NCBI GenBank assembly: GCA_945836835.1
Contig: CAMAML010000009.1
Coordinates: forward strand, 1 to 13,957
Length of the DNA: 13,957 nt
Source: an uncultured cyanobacterium
GTDB taxonomy: Bacteria; Cyanobacteriota; Vampirovibrionia; Gastranaerophilales; Gastranaerophilaceae
Direction: 5' to 3'
A program made the translations under genes and the position numbers. The notes under the pieces were generated by a model, which was not told the origin of the DNA, made no database searches, and saw only the letters and a program-made list of their open reading frames with translations. Below are positions 1 through 6,485 of the stretch, piece after piece; positions within the stretch are counted from its first letter, which is position 1, and the number at the start of each line of letters is the position of its first letter.

Positions 1-355
1 ACAGTGAAACTCCGCTGTCTGTCAAAGTCTGTCTTTCGTTTTGGGCTTCGGTTTTTTCATCTTCCGCTTTAACCTCTTCTTCCTCTTTGGTTTCGACGGC
101 TTGTTCGGGAGTTTCAGTACCTTCGGTATTATCTGCGGCAGTGACCAGCTCGGCAGAAACAACTCCGCCCGATGCGTCATATGTCATATCGTCGGGTGCA
201 TTTACCAGTTGTAAATACTCTTCCGCCCACCTCAAAATTGCTACGGGAACGTTTTCACCGTTATCCGCATAGGCTTTTATTTCGGATGCCGTCAGTTTTT
301 TCCAGTTTATCGCAATATCGTTATATGTGTTTACGGGTCCGACCGCGTCTACCAT
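1..355 (-). CDS. Hypothetical protein with acidic C-terminal tail (partial, 3' end outside window)
   Basis: An open frame runs from ATG at 355 to the window edge without a stop, giving 118 residues. The start is supported by a Shine-Dalgarno run (AAGGAAGAG) 6 to 7 bases upstream. Residues 1-60 look like a small helical domain (WKKLTASEIKAYADNG, then VAILRWAEEYLQL). From about residue 65 the chain becomes low-complexity and acidic, rich in Glu, Thr and Lys, as in a flexible linker or tail. There is no signal peptide or membrane segment in the visible part. It is divergent from the glycosyltransferase gene at 513. I do not recognise the family and assign no function; the missing C-terminal part could carry the informative domain. 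Confidence 0.72.
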   Translation of the reverse strand, partial: MVDAVGPVNTYNDIAINWKKLTASEIKAYADNGENVPVAILRWAEEYLQLVNAPDDMTYDASGGVVSAELVTAADNTEGTETPEQAVETKEEEEVKAEDEKTEAQNERQTLTDSGVSL

Positions 356-512
356 GTGTTCTCTTCCTTGGTTATTCGTATACATTTTCGTTATCGGTTT
401 TTTCTTCGCAAATCTTTAAAATTTTCGAGTTGTCTTTTTAAATCTAAACATTTATTTACAATAATGGAATTTTAACCTTCTTTTGCATAAAATGTTGCCA
501 TAGGAGAAAATC

Positions 513-2078
513 ATGTCATTAATATTTAACATCATATATTTATTTGTTGCGTTGTATACCCTGTATTTTTTTGCACTTTCGGTGAGAAATCTTTTCAGCC
601 GACCGTTCAGAACCAATTTTTTACATTCTTCTTACGAGGATAAGGAAAATATAGCGGTCGTCGTCTATTCGCACAACAACCGCAAAACCTTGGCAAATTT
701 GATTAATGACTTGAAGTCTCAGGATTATCCGATTAATAAATTCAGAGTTTTTGTTCTTTTGGATAATTGCACGGACGGTTCACAGGAACTTTTTACCGAA
801 GAGAATTTTATACACGTAATCGACATAAGCAACCAGGGAACCGTCGGAAAAGATTCTGCGGTGTCGACCCTTTTGGAAAAGATTAAAGACAACGATTTTG
901 TGGAAACTTACGTATTTCTTGACGCAGACAGGAGTGTTGCATCAAACTTTTTGTCCATAGTCAGTGCTGCCGTCAAAAAAGACAGTGTGATAAGCGGGGA
1001 AACCGTTATCGAAATAGACTGCCTCGGGGTAGTGGACAGGATTAAGGCGGCGTATCAAAAATATCATATGAACTTTATGAAGAGTGCAAGGTCTCATTTC
1101 GGGCTTGCGGCACAAGCCGATTCGGGGGTATTGGTTATAAAAACCGACGTGATAAGGCAAATCGGCGAAGTCGATTTTAAAAACGTCAATACGGAATTGA
1201 AATACAGCCTGCTTTTGTCAAGAATTTCAAACAGATGCACTTATAACCCGAACCTTCAAACAATCGTTCATCCCGCAAATTATGTGTTCAGAAAACCGAA
1301 TTTGTCGTATAGATTGGATTTGTTCAAAAATTGTATGTCTCAGCTTGCAACAAGGAATTTGGTATTTGTAGAACACGTAATTTCACTGATTTACCCGAAT
1401 ATTTGGACGTTAATTTTGCTGTACGCATTCTTGATTTATGCGACATTCTCATATAGCTTTATGGCTAACCTTACGGGCGTTTTGCTAACTTTTGGGGTGC
1501 TTGTTGCGTCTTTCGGGCTAAGCCTTGTCAACGCAAAGATGACGATAAAAGAAATCGGTTATCTTTGTCTATATCCTGCGTATTCGGTCTGTCACATCGT
1601 GAGGAATTTTCCGCCGATAAGGTTTATGGTAAACAAGATTTGGGAACAGGCGTACGAGAGAAAGCATGCCGAAAAGTTTCTTGTGGACGTGATTGTGACG
1701 GTCGGGCGAAACAACCTCAAATGTTGCTTGGAATTTATCTCACACGAGGGGATGTGCAAGGTCAGATTTATATACAAAAACAAAAAATACACGACTTCTA
1801 CTCACCTTCGGATGATAGACGCATTGGAAGAGTTAAAGACAAAACTTGACGATTACGGTTATATTTTGCGGATTTGCAGTTGTTGTTCGCACTTTAAGTC
1901 GCTTGTGGACGGCTCTACGAATATGTTAAGAGGGGCGTGTGACAGCGAGTACCCAAGCCCGACTTTAGACGAAAACGGACGTCATACGATTGTTTGGAAC
2001 ACGTGTTCGGCGTTCACCCCGGCAAAACCGAACAACCTGATTGCGGACATGGTAAAGGAAACCGAAGAAAAATCATAG
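513..2078 (+). CDS. Membrane glycosyltransferase, family 2 (GT-A), with cysteine-rich C-terminal domain
   Basis: Predicted inverting family-2 glycosyltransferase acting at the cytoplasmic face of the inner membrane, transferring a sugar from a nucleotide-sugar donor; the substrate cannot be read from sequence. Residues 1-24 form a membrane anchor. The GT-A core (about 46-260) shows VVVYSHNNRKTL, the LLDNCTDGS nucleotide-binding strand, the metal-binding D-A-D at 137-139 and an acidic T-E-L at 227-229 in the usual catalytic-base region. Hydrophobic segments at about 291-315, 318-340 and 346-365 anchor the C-terminal side. Residues 385-505 are an added domain with Cys404, 405, 415, 455, 457, 458, 476 and 498, the last five spaced like a metal site. 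Start ATG 513 has AGGAG at 502-506; a -10-like TACAAT lies at 457-462 without a convincing -35. It is monocistronic and converges on pth. GT2 family is confident; acceptor and product are unknown. Confidence 0.88.
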   Translation: MSLIFNIIYLFVALYTLYFFALSVRNLFSRPFRTNFLHSSYEDKENIAVVVYSHNNRKTLANLINDLKSQDYPINKFRVFVLLDNCTDGSQELFTEENFIHVIDISNQGTVGKDSAVSTLLEKIKDNDFVETYVFLDADRSVASNFLSIVSAAVKKDSVISGETVIEIDCLGVVDRIKAAYQKYHMNFMKSARSHFGLAAQADSGVLVIKTDVIRQIGEVDFKNVNTELKYSLLLSRISNRCTYNPNLQTIVHPANYVFRKPNLSYRLDLFKNCMSQLATRNLVFVEHVISLIYPNIWTLILLYAFLIYATFSYSFMANLTGVLLTFGVLVASFGLSLVNAKMTIKEIGYLCLYPAYSVCHIVRNFPPIRFMVNKIWEQAYERKHAEKFLVDVIVTVGRNNLKCCLEFISHEGMCKVRFIYKNKKYTTSTHLRMIDALEELKTKLDDYGYILRICSCCSHFKSLVDGSTNMLRGACDSEYPSPTLDENGRHTIVWNTCSAFTPAKPNNLIADMVKETEEKS

Positions 2079-2114
2079 AAATTGAGCGGATAACGGATAA
2101 AATTTAAAAATTTT

Positions 2115-2150
2115 AGTCGAGTTCTTGAATAAAACAAGTTTTTGTCGACT
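2115..2150. repeat. Imperfect inverted repeat, possible terminator
   Basis: AGTCGA (2115-2120) pairs with TCGACT (2145-2150), and inside it CTTG (2124-2127) pairs with CAAG (2135-2138), leaving an unpaired internal loop. It lies 37 bases past the glycosyltransferase stop, in the convergent gap before pth. Only a short T-rich stretch follows, so it is at best a weak terminator. The rest of 2079-2279 holds no gene I can support; a 62-codon plus-strand frame at 2125-2313 starts with TTG, has no ribosome site and overlaps the pth 3' end. Confidence 0.35.
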
Positions 2151-2273
2151 TTATCAAGCCGACCTCGTTCTTCGGCGTTTCACTCGCTCCGGTCTACGCA
2201 AAATTCGTCTCCAAACAAGGTTCTCCACGCTTCGAGGATTGGTACACCCTACGACGCCCAATTCCCGGAAAAA

Positions 2274-2291
2274 ACTTAGTCACTTAGTCAC
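2274..2291. repeat. Two tandem copies of an 8-base unit at the pth 3' end
   Basis: ACTTAGTC occurs twice head to tail (2274-2281 and 2282-2289), followed by AC. On the minus strand the pth stop codon TGA (2280-2282) spans the junction between the copies, so the final residues VTK and the stop come from this duplication. Confidence 0.7.
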
Positions 2292-2849
2292 CGTCATGTT
2301 AAACTTGTTCTGAGATTTCTCCATGCCTGTCTGCATTATCGACTTTGCCGCAGAAATCGACGTTGAAAGAACCTCTTTCAACACCTCAAGCTGTTCTTTT
2401 GAAAAATTCTGAAGCACGTAGTTTTCGGAAGGTCCGAGCTGAGGTCCTATCCCGACCTTTATCCTGTCAAACTTATCAGTCCCCAGATGTTTAATGATTG
2501 ATTTAATACCGTTATGCCCGCCGTCAGACCCCGTTGCACGTAATCGTATCCTGCCAAGATCCAGTGCGATGTCGTCGTAAATTATTATAATATCTTTTGT
2601 GGAGATTTTGTAGTAATCCGCAACCGCCCTGACCGCCTCGCCCGAAAGGTTCATAAAAGTTGTCGGTTTTACGAAAATAACGTCCTCACCGTCCACCTTT
2701 GTTTTTGCAAGAAAACATTTGAGCTTAGTGTCTTGGCGGAAGGTAAAGCCTTCCTCGACTGCCCACTTATCCAGCACCATAAACCCTGCGTTGTGCCTTG
2801 TAAATATGTATTTTTCGCCAACGTTGCCCAATCCTGCGATAATCTTCAT
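2280..2849 (-). CDS. pth: Peptidyl-tRNA hydrolase
   Basis: Cytosolic enzyme that hydrolyses the ester bond of peptidyl-tRNAs dropped by stalled ribosomes, recycling tRNA. At 189 residues it has the usual family length. The N-terminal GLGNxG-TRHNAGF signature contains Asn9 and catalytic His19 (E. coli 10 and 20); FMNLSG gives Asn67 (68), YDDI gives Asp92 (93) and GGHNG gives Asn113 (114). All catalytic and peptidyl-tRNA-contact residues are present. The usual Pro in GLGNPG is Val10 here, a minor change. Start ATG 2849 has AGGAG at 2860-2864. A plausible promoter lies at 2874-2902. The gene is divergent from the HTH regulator at 2980 and convergent with the glycosyltransferase. The last residues (MTVTK) follow the usual NKFN ending and fall in an 8-base tandem duplication. 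Confidence 0.97.
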   Translation of the reverse strand: MKIIAGLGNVGEKYIFTRHNAGFMVLDKWAVEEGFTFRQDTKLKCFLAKTKVDGEDVIFVKPTTFMNLSGEAVRAVADYYKISTKDIIIIYDDIALDLGRIRLRATGSDGGHNGIKSIIKHLGTDKFDRIKVGIGPQLGPSENYVLQNFSKEQLEVLKEVLSTSISAAKSIMQTGMEKSQNKFNMTVTK

Positions 2850-2873
2850 GGTCTATCTTCTCCTTCTTTTTAG

Positions 2874-2902
2874 ATTTTAACTCAAATAAATATGCCCGTC
2901 AC
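2874..2902 (-). promoter_or_regulatory. Probable sigma-70 type promoter for pth
   Basis: Reading the minus strand, -35 GTGACG (2897-2902, four of six consensus bases) and -10 TAAAAT (2874-2879, five of six) are separated by exactly 17 bases and lie just upstream of the pth ribosome site. The -35 sits inside a short palindrome, TATGCC/GGCATA (2891-2896 and 2903-2908), which could be an operator. Confidence 0.5.
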
Positions 2903-2909
2903 GGCATAC

Positions 2910-2970
2910 CTCATTTTCGCTTAACAAATCGACAAAATATAAGTATTTTGTAAATGCGAAACAAAATGAG
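2910..2970. repeat. Nested inverted repeats between pth and the HTH regulator
   Basis: A perfect inner inverted repeat, ACAAAATA (2932-2939) and TATTTTGT (2944-2951) with a four-base loop, lies inside an outer one: CTCATTTT (2910-2917) with AAAATGAG (2963-2970), extended by CGC (2918-2920) and GCG (2956-2958). The right outer arm runs into the GAGGA ribosome site (2968-2972) of the regulator gene. It could be an operator for this divergent pair, or an mRNA fold hiding the ribosome site. Structure is seen; function is inferred. Confidence 0.6.
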
Positions 2971-2979
2971 GATAAATTT

Positions 2980-3555
2980 ATGACAAATTCCAAACATAAA
3001 TCCATAATAAAAGAAAAAAGTTCCGAAAAGGTTGCAAAATTCCTTGAAAAGAACAACCTTCACAAAAAAGATTTTGCCGAAATGATTGGGGTAACACTAT
3101 CTTACGTCTACAACCTTATAGATGAGTCAATTCCGTTTTCGACAAGAAGTACGACCTTAGAGCGTATAGCAACCGTTATGGAAATCGAACCCGAAGAGTT
3201 TGAAGAATACAAAATTCCGCAAGAACCGATTTTATTGGACGAGTTTGTGGAATATATCAAGTCCGCCATGGCAAAAGCGAAAATGTCCGTCGTAACTTTT
3301 TTGAAAGCGTTCCCGAGGAAAAAGCGTATAGAAATCGTCGACATCCTGAGAGGAAGCCTGCCAATACCGATTGACTACAAAGAATTACAAATGATAGCAC
3401 AAGTGCTTGAGCTTAACGCCGAAGATGTTTACTCAATGTGGGAAAGACGTATGAAACAGGTGCTTGAAACCGGCGGGATGAATATTTCCGCAAACGCCTC
3501 CCTTGTCAACGCCATGTTAGATTGTGCCAAACGCCATATTATGCTTAAAAATTAA
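2980..3555 (+). CDS. XRE/Cro-like regulator, probably with two HTH-type domains
   Basis: 191-residue, basic, soluble, predicted DNA-binding protein. Residues 17-74 read as a Cro/C1-type helix-turn-helix: a first helix FLEKNNL, then DFAEMIGVTLSYVYNLID with the recognition helix near 39-48, and a closing helix LERIATVMEIEPEEF. Residues 88-143 repeat the layout (FVEYIKSAMAKAKMSV, then LQMIAQVLELNAEDVYSMW), suggesting a second, more divergent copy; this is a reading by eye. The C-terminal 45 residues match nothing I know. Start ATG 2980 has GAGGA at 2968-2972, seven bases away. The gene is divergent from pth across a palindrome-rich spacer, the usual arrangement for a self-regulating repressor. 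It ends with a terminator at 3640-3665. The target genes are unknown. Confidence 0.82.
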   Translation: MTNSKHKSIIKEKSSEKVAKFLEKNNLHKKDFAEMIGVTLSYVYNLIDESIPFSTRSTTLERIATVMEIEPEEFEEYKIPQEPILLDEFVEYIKSAMAKAKMSVVTFLKAFPRKKRIEIVDILRGSLPIPIDYKELQMIAQVLELNAEDVYSMWERRMKQVLETGGMNISANASLVNAMLDCAKRHIMLKN

Positions 3556-3639
3556 CCACCCGTCCAATGGCATTAAAAATATAATATTGTTTAATATAAT
3601 TAAATCTTTTTCATACTTCCAGCTATTCTTAATTCCAAT

Positions 3640-3665
3640 GAGCCTCTTTTCGAGGTTCTTTTTTT
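3640..3665 (+). terminator. Rho-independent terminator after the HTH regulator
   Basis: GAGCCTC (3640-3646) pairs with GAGGTTC (3652-3658) as seven pairs with one G-T, a five-base loop, followed directly by seven T (3659-3665). It lies 85 bases past the regulator stop and before the pnp promoter. The gap before it is AT-rich and contains AATATAAT twice (3578-3585, 3593-3600) but no gene. Confidence 0.85.
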
Positions 3666-3693
3666 ATTATAAGTTTACATTTTATTGCGAACA

Positions 3694-3724
3694 TTGAGCA
3701 TTTTTTTTGTGTTTGAGATATAAT
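3694..3724 (+). promoter_or_regulatory. Promoter of pnp
   Basis: A perfect -10 TATAAT (3719-3724) has TTGAGC (3694-3699) as the best -35, with a 19-base spacer that is slightly long. Transcription would begin near 3731, giving a leader of about 67 bases. Confidence 0.65.
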
Positions 3725-3755
3725 CGGAATTGAACATAGGAAGTGTATAACTAAA

Positions 3756-3783
3756 ATGGCGGGTGATTGTTTCTAAACCCCGC
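3756..3783 (+). other. pnp leader: six-codon upstream frame overlapping a hairpin
   Basis: The predicted pnp leader contains ATG (3756) reading MAGDCF then TAA (3774-3776). The same bases form GCGGG (3759-3763) pairing with CCCGC (3779-3783). An AGGAAG run upstream (3738-3743) is 12 bases from this ATG, which is long. In enterobacteria pnp is autoregulated through a leader stem-loop cut by RNase III; a similar role here is inference. Confidence 0.35.
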
Positions 3784-3797
3784 AGGAAAGGAAAATT

Positions 3798-5939
3798 ATG
3801 ACAATACCTGAAACAAAACAATTTCAACTGGAAATAGGCGGGAAAACCGTCACCGTTGAAACAGGGAAATACGCAAATTCCACAAACGGTTCGGTTACGG
3901 TAAGATGCGGTGATACGATGTTATTCGTTCACTGTGTAGTATCCAAAGAACCGAGAGTCGGAATTGATTTCTTCCCTTTACTTATTGATTACGAAGAAAG
4001 AATGTCCTCAATCGGACGTATACCCGGCGGTTACAACCGTTCTGAGGGTAAAGCAAGCGATAAGGCTATACTTATCTCAAGATTAATAGACAGACCAATC
4101 AGACCTTTATTCCCTAAAGGTTATAGAAACGATATTCAAATCGTAGCCCAATTATTCAGCTACGATCAACAAAACCAACCCGATACTTTGGCAATGTTAG
4201 GGGCATCCTGCTCTTTGATGTTGTCGGGTGCACCTTTTGAAGGTCCTGTCGGGGCAGTAAGAGTAGGACGTGACGAGGCAGGCAACTTAATCGCCAACCC
4301 GACCCACCAACAAGCAGACAAGTCCGACCTTGACATCGTTGTTGCGGGTACTCACGATAGCGTAATTATGGTTGAGGCAGGTTGCAAATTCGTGACCGAA
4401 GACGACATTATGGCGGCGGTTGAATTTGCTCAACAAGAAATTAAAAAACAATGCGAAGCTCAAGTCGAGTTTGCACGTGCTTGCGGTGTCGAAAAAGAAG
4501 AGTTCGTAAACCCTTACGACACAACCGAAATAAAAAATATTATCCACGAAACCGCAAACGATATGATTGTTGATGCTTACCACAACTTCGACAGAACTTA
4601 TCGTCAAGAAAAGCTGGAAGAAGCTAAAAAACTTGTTAAAGAAAAGATTGAGGCTCTTCCGGAAGATCACGCAATCAGAAAAATGATTGAAGAAACAGGC
4701 GTTGACTTCGTAGCCGAAGAATTTAAAGCTGCGGAAAAACACGTTATGCGTGCAATGATTTTGGACGAAGGTGTCAGAGCGGACGGCAGAAAACCTACCG
4801 AAGTTCGCCCAATCTGGTGCGAAGTCGGCGTTATCCCGAGAGCTCACGGTTCTGCGGTATTTACAAGAGGTCAAACTCAGGTTCTTTCCGTAGCAACCCT
4901 TGCGGGGCCGGGCATGAAGCAGGAACTTGACGGAGTTGATCCGCAAACCGAAAAAACTTATATGCACAAATACATCTTCCCGGGATTTTCCGTAGGTGAA
5001 GTTAAACCGCTCAGAGGTCCGGGCAGACGTGAAGTCGGACACGGTGCTTTGGCAGAACGTGCAAACATCCCTGCACTGCCTAGCCAAGAAGAATTCGGTT
5101 ACACAATAAGAGTTACCTCGGATGTCTTGGAATCAAACGGTTCAACCTCAATGGCGTCAACCTGCGGTTCTTCAATGGCGTTGATGAATGCGGGCGTTCC
5201 CGTTAAATGCATGATCGGCGGTGTCGCTATGGGGATGATTAAGGAAGAAGGCTACGAACCCGTTGTATTAACGGATATTCAAGGTATCGAGGACTTCCTC
5301 GGCGATATGGACTTCAAAGTTACGGGTAACGACACCGGTATCACCGCTCTTCAAATGGATATGAAAGCAAAAGGTATCCCGAACGAAACCTTGAGAAAGG
5401 CTTTGTTCCAAGCAAAAGAAGGCAGATTGCACATCTTGTCCAAGATGAGAGAGGCAATCACCGCACCGGGACCGCTTTCACCGTTTGCACCAAGCATTAC
5501 GACAATGACTATCCCTGTTGAAGACATTGGAACGGTTATCGGACCCGGCGGAAAACAGATCAGAGCAATCATTGACGCATCGGGGGCTGAAATCGATATT
5601 CAAGACTCGGGCGTCGTAACGATTACGTCAAACGATCAGGAAGGTGCTCAAATCGCAACAAGAATGATTAAGGAATTGACGTTTAAGCCTGAAGCGGGCA
5701 TGGTTTTGAAGGGTAAAGTTGTCAGAATTATCCCGATTGGTGCGTTTGTCGAGCTTGCACCGGGCAAAGACGGAATGGTTCACATTTCGCAGGTTTGTCA
5801 CGAACGCATAGATACCATTGAACCACATTTGAACGTAGGGGACGAAGTTATCGTCAAGGTTGTTAAGATTGACGATAAAGGTCGCGTCAACCTTACAATC
5901 AAGGGGGTAAGCGAAGAAGAAAAAGCCCGCTTGAACTAG
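3798..5939 (+). CDS. pnp: Polynucleotide phosphorylase (polyribonucleotide nucleotidyltransferase)
   Basis: Trimeric 3'-5' exoribonuclease that phosphorolyses RNA to nucleoside diphosphates and can add tails in reverse; central to mRNA decay. At 713 residues it is full length. Domains in order: RNase PH 1 (about 12-145), all-helical linker (about 148-315), RNase PH 2 (about 320-550) with GPGRREVGHGALAERA and the SNGSTSMASTCGSSMALMNAG phosphate-site region, KH domain with GPGG at 582-585, and S1 domain (about 633-703). Metal and catalytic residues equivalent to E. coli Asp486, Asp492 and Lys494 are Asp499, Asp505 and Lys507. ATG 3798 has AAGGA at 3788-3792. The gene stands alone between its own promoter and a strong terminator at 5964-5998. 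A rpsO neighbour, common elsewhere, is absent. Confidence 0.98.
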   Translation: MTIPETKQFQLEIGGKTVTVETGKYANSTNGSVTVRCGDTMLFVHCVVSKEPRVGIDFFPLLIDYEERMSSIGRIPGGYNRSEGKASDKAILISRLIDRPIRPLFPKGYRNDIQIVAQLFSYDQQNQPDTLAMLGASCSLMLSGAPFEGPVGAVRVGRDEAGNLIANPTHQQADKSDLDIVVAGTHDSVIMVEAGCKFVTEDDIMAAVEFAQQEIKKQCEAQVEFARACGVEKEEFVNPYDTTEIKNIIHETANDMIVDAYHNFDRTYRQEKLEEAKKLVKEKIEALPEDHAIRKMIEETGVDFVAEEFKAAEKHVMRAMILDEGVRADGRKPTEVRPIWCEVGVIPRAHGSAVFTRGQTQVLSVATLAGPGMKQELDGVDPQTEKTYMHKYIFPGFSVGEVKPLRGPGRREVGHGALAERANIPALPSQEEFGYTIRVTSDVLESNGSTSMASTCGSSMALMNAGVPVKCMIGGVAMGMIKEEGYEPVVLTDIQGIEDFLGDMDFKVTGNDTGITALQMDMKAKGIPNETLRKALFQAKEGRLHILSKMREAITAPGPLSPFAPSITTMTIPVEDIGTVIGPGGKQIRAIIDASGAEIDIQDSGVVTITSNDQEGAQIATRMIKELTFKPEAGMVLKGKVVRIIPIGAFVELAPGKDGMVHISQVCHERIDTIEPHLNVGDEVIVKVVKIDDKGRVNLTIKGVSEEEKARLN

Positions 5940-5963
5940 TTTTTTATTACCTCCAATAATTGT

Positions 5964-5998
5964 AACCGCTTTGAAAAACATTTTCGGGCGGTTTTTTT
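5964..5998 (+). terminator. Rho-independent terminator of pnp
   Basis: AACCGC (5964-5969) pairs with GCGGTT (5988-5993). Within it GAAAA (5973-5977) pairs with TTTTC (5981-5985) around a three-base loop. The T-run continues to 5998. It starts 25 bases past the pnp stop. Confidence 0.93.
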
Positions 5999-6006
5999 GC
6001 GTTAAC

Positions 6007-6024
6007 GGAGGAGGGGGGAGGGGG
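6007..6024 (+). other. G-run tract downstream of pnp
   Basis: Runs of 2, 2, 6 and 5 G, each separated by a single A, stand out in an otherwise AT-rich spacer. The spacing could allow a G-quadruplex (two-tetrad type). A small hairpin GAGC (6026-6029) with GCTC (6034-6037) follows. The rest of 6038-6165 is AT-rich with no clear promoter. Confidence 0.6.
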
Positions 6025-6165
6025 CGAGCTGTCCGCTCAACCACCTTGAACTTTCACGTTTATTTATCTTGGTTTCATATTTATTTTTCCTATATATATA
6101 CTTAATGTCTTATATTAGTGTTTTAATATATCGAATTATTTTTGTCAATAGGATAAAATTTAGAA

Positions 6166-6384
6166 ATGGAAAAAGATGATTTTTTAAAACTCGGGTACAA
6201 AATTAAGTTTGAACGGGGTAAAAGGAAAATTTCACAGCTTGATTTGGCTCTGAAAACGGGGCTGACAACTCGCACGGTCAGCCGAATTGAGTGTGGTACA
6301 ATCGATCCCAAGCTCTCTACTCTTTCCAAAATCGCAAATGCACTCGAAATCGATTTAATTGAGTTGCTGGATTTTAGGCTGTGA
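6166..6384 (+). CDS. Small XRE-family HTH regulator
   Basis: A 72-residue protein consisting of little more than one Cro/C1-type helix-turn-helix: LGYKIKFERGKRKISQLDLA, then the turn and recognition helix TGLTTRTVSRIECG, and a closing stretch LSTLSKIANALEIDLIELL. The match to the family layout is clear across its length, including the RxxISQxxLA and SRIE.G elements. No sensor or dimerisation domain is attached, so it may act as a simple repressor or with a partner. The ATG has only a distant AGGA (6150-6153), 12 bases away, so translation may be weak. It lies 101 bases upstream of the secreted TPR gene on the same strand, and that gene has its own promoter; regulation of that unit is possible but unproven. 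Confidence 0.88.
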   Translation: MEKDDFLKLGYKIKFERGKRKISQLDLALKTGLTTRTVSRIECGTIDPKLSTLSKIANALEIDLIELLDFRL

Positions 6385-6431
6385 TTTTTGCTCAATTTTT
6401 TCACAAAATAAAATTTACATAAAAAATAAAC

Positions 6432-6460
6432 TTTACACAAATATAATTTCCTGCTAAAAT
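6432..6460 (+). promoter_or_regulatory. Promoter of the TPR-lipoprotein unit
   Basis: -35 TTTACA (6432-6437) and -10 TAAAAT (6455-6460), each five of six, lie 17 bases apart, with TG (6452-6453) forming an extended -10. Transcription should start near 6467. An upstream TATAAT (6442-6447) has its TTTACA (6414-6419) 22 bases away, too far. Confidence 0.75.
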
Positions 6461-6485
6461 AGTATTGTTAGATGAGGGTAGAAAA

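Noticed and set aside
2125..2313. 62-codon plus-strand frame after the glycosyltransferase
   Set aside because: TTG start without a ribosome site, Arg-rich composition, and overlap with the pth 3' end.
4287..5087. 266-codon open frame on the minus strand inside pnp
   Set aside because: It lies opposite fully conserved PNPase coding sequence and its product is Phe/Cys-rich without motifs: an antisense shadow.
6465..6485. TTG 6465 as start of the secreted TPR gene
   Set aside because: At or before the predicted transcription start and without a ribosome site, whereas ATT 6486 has a well-placed one.
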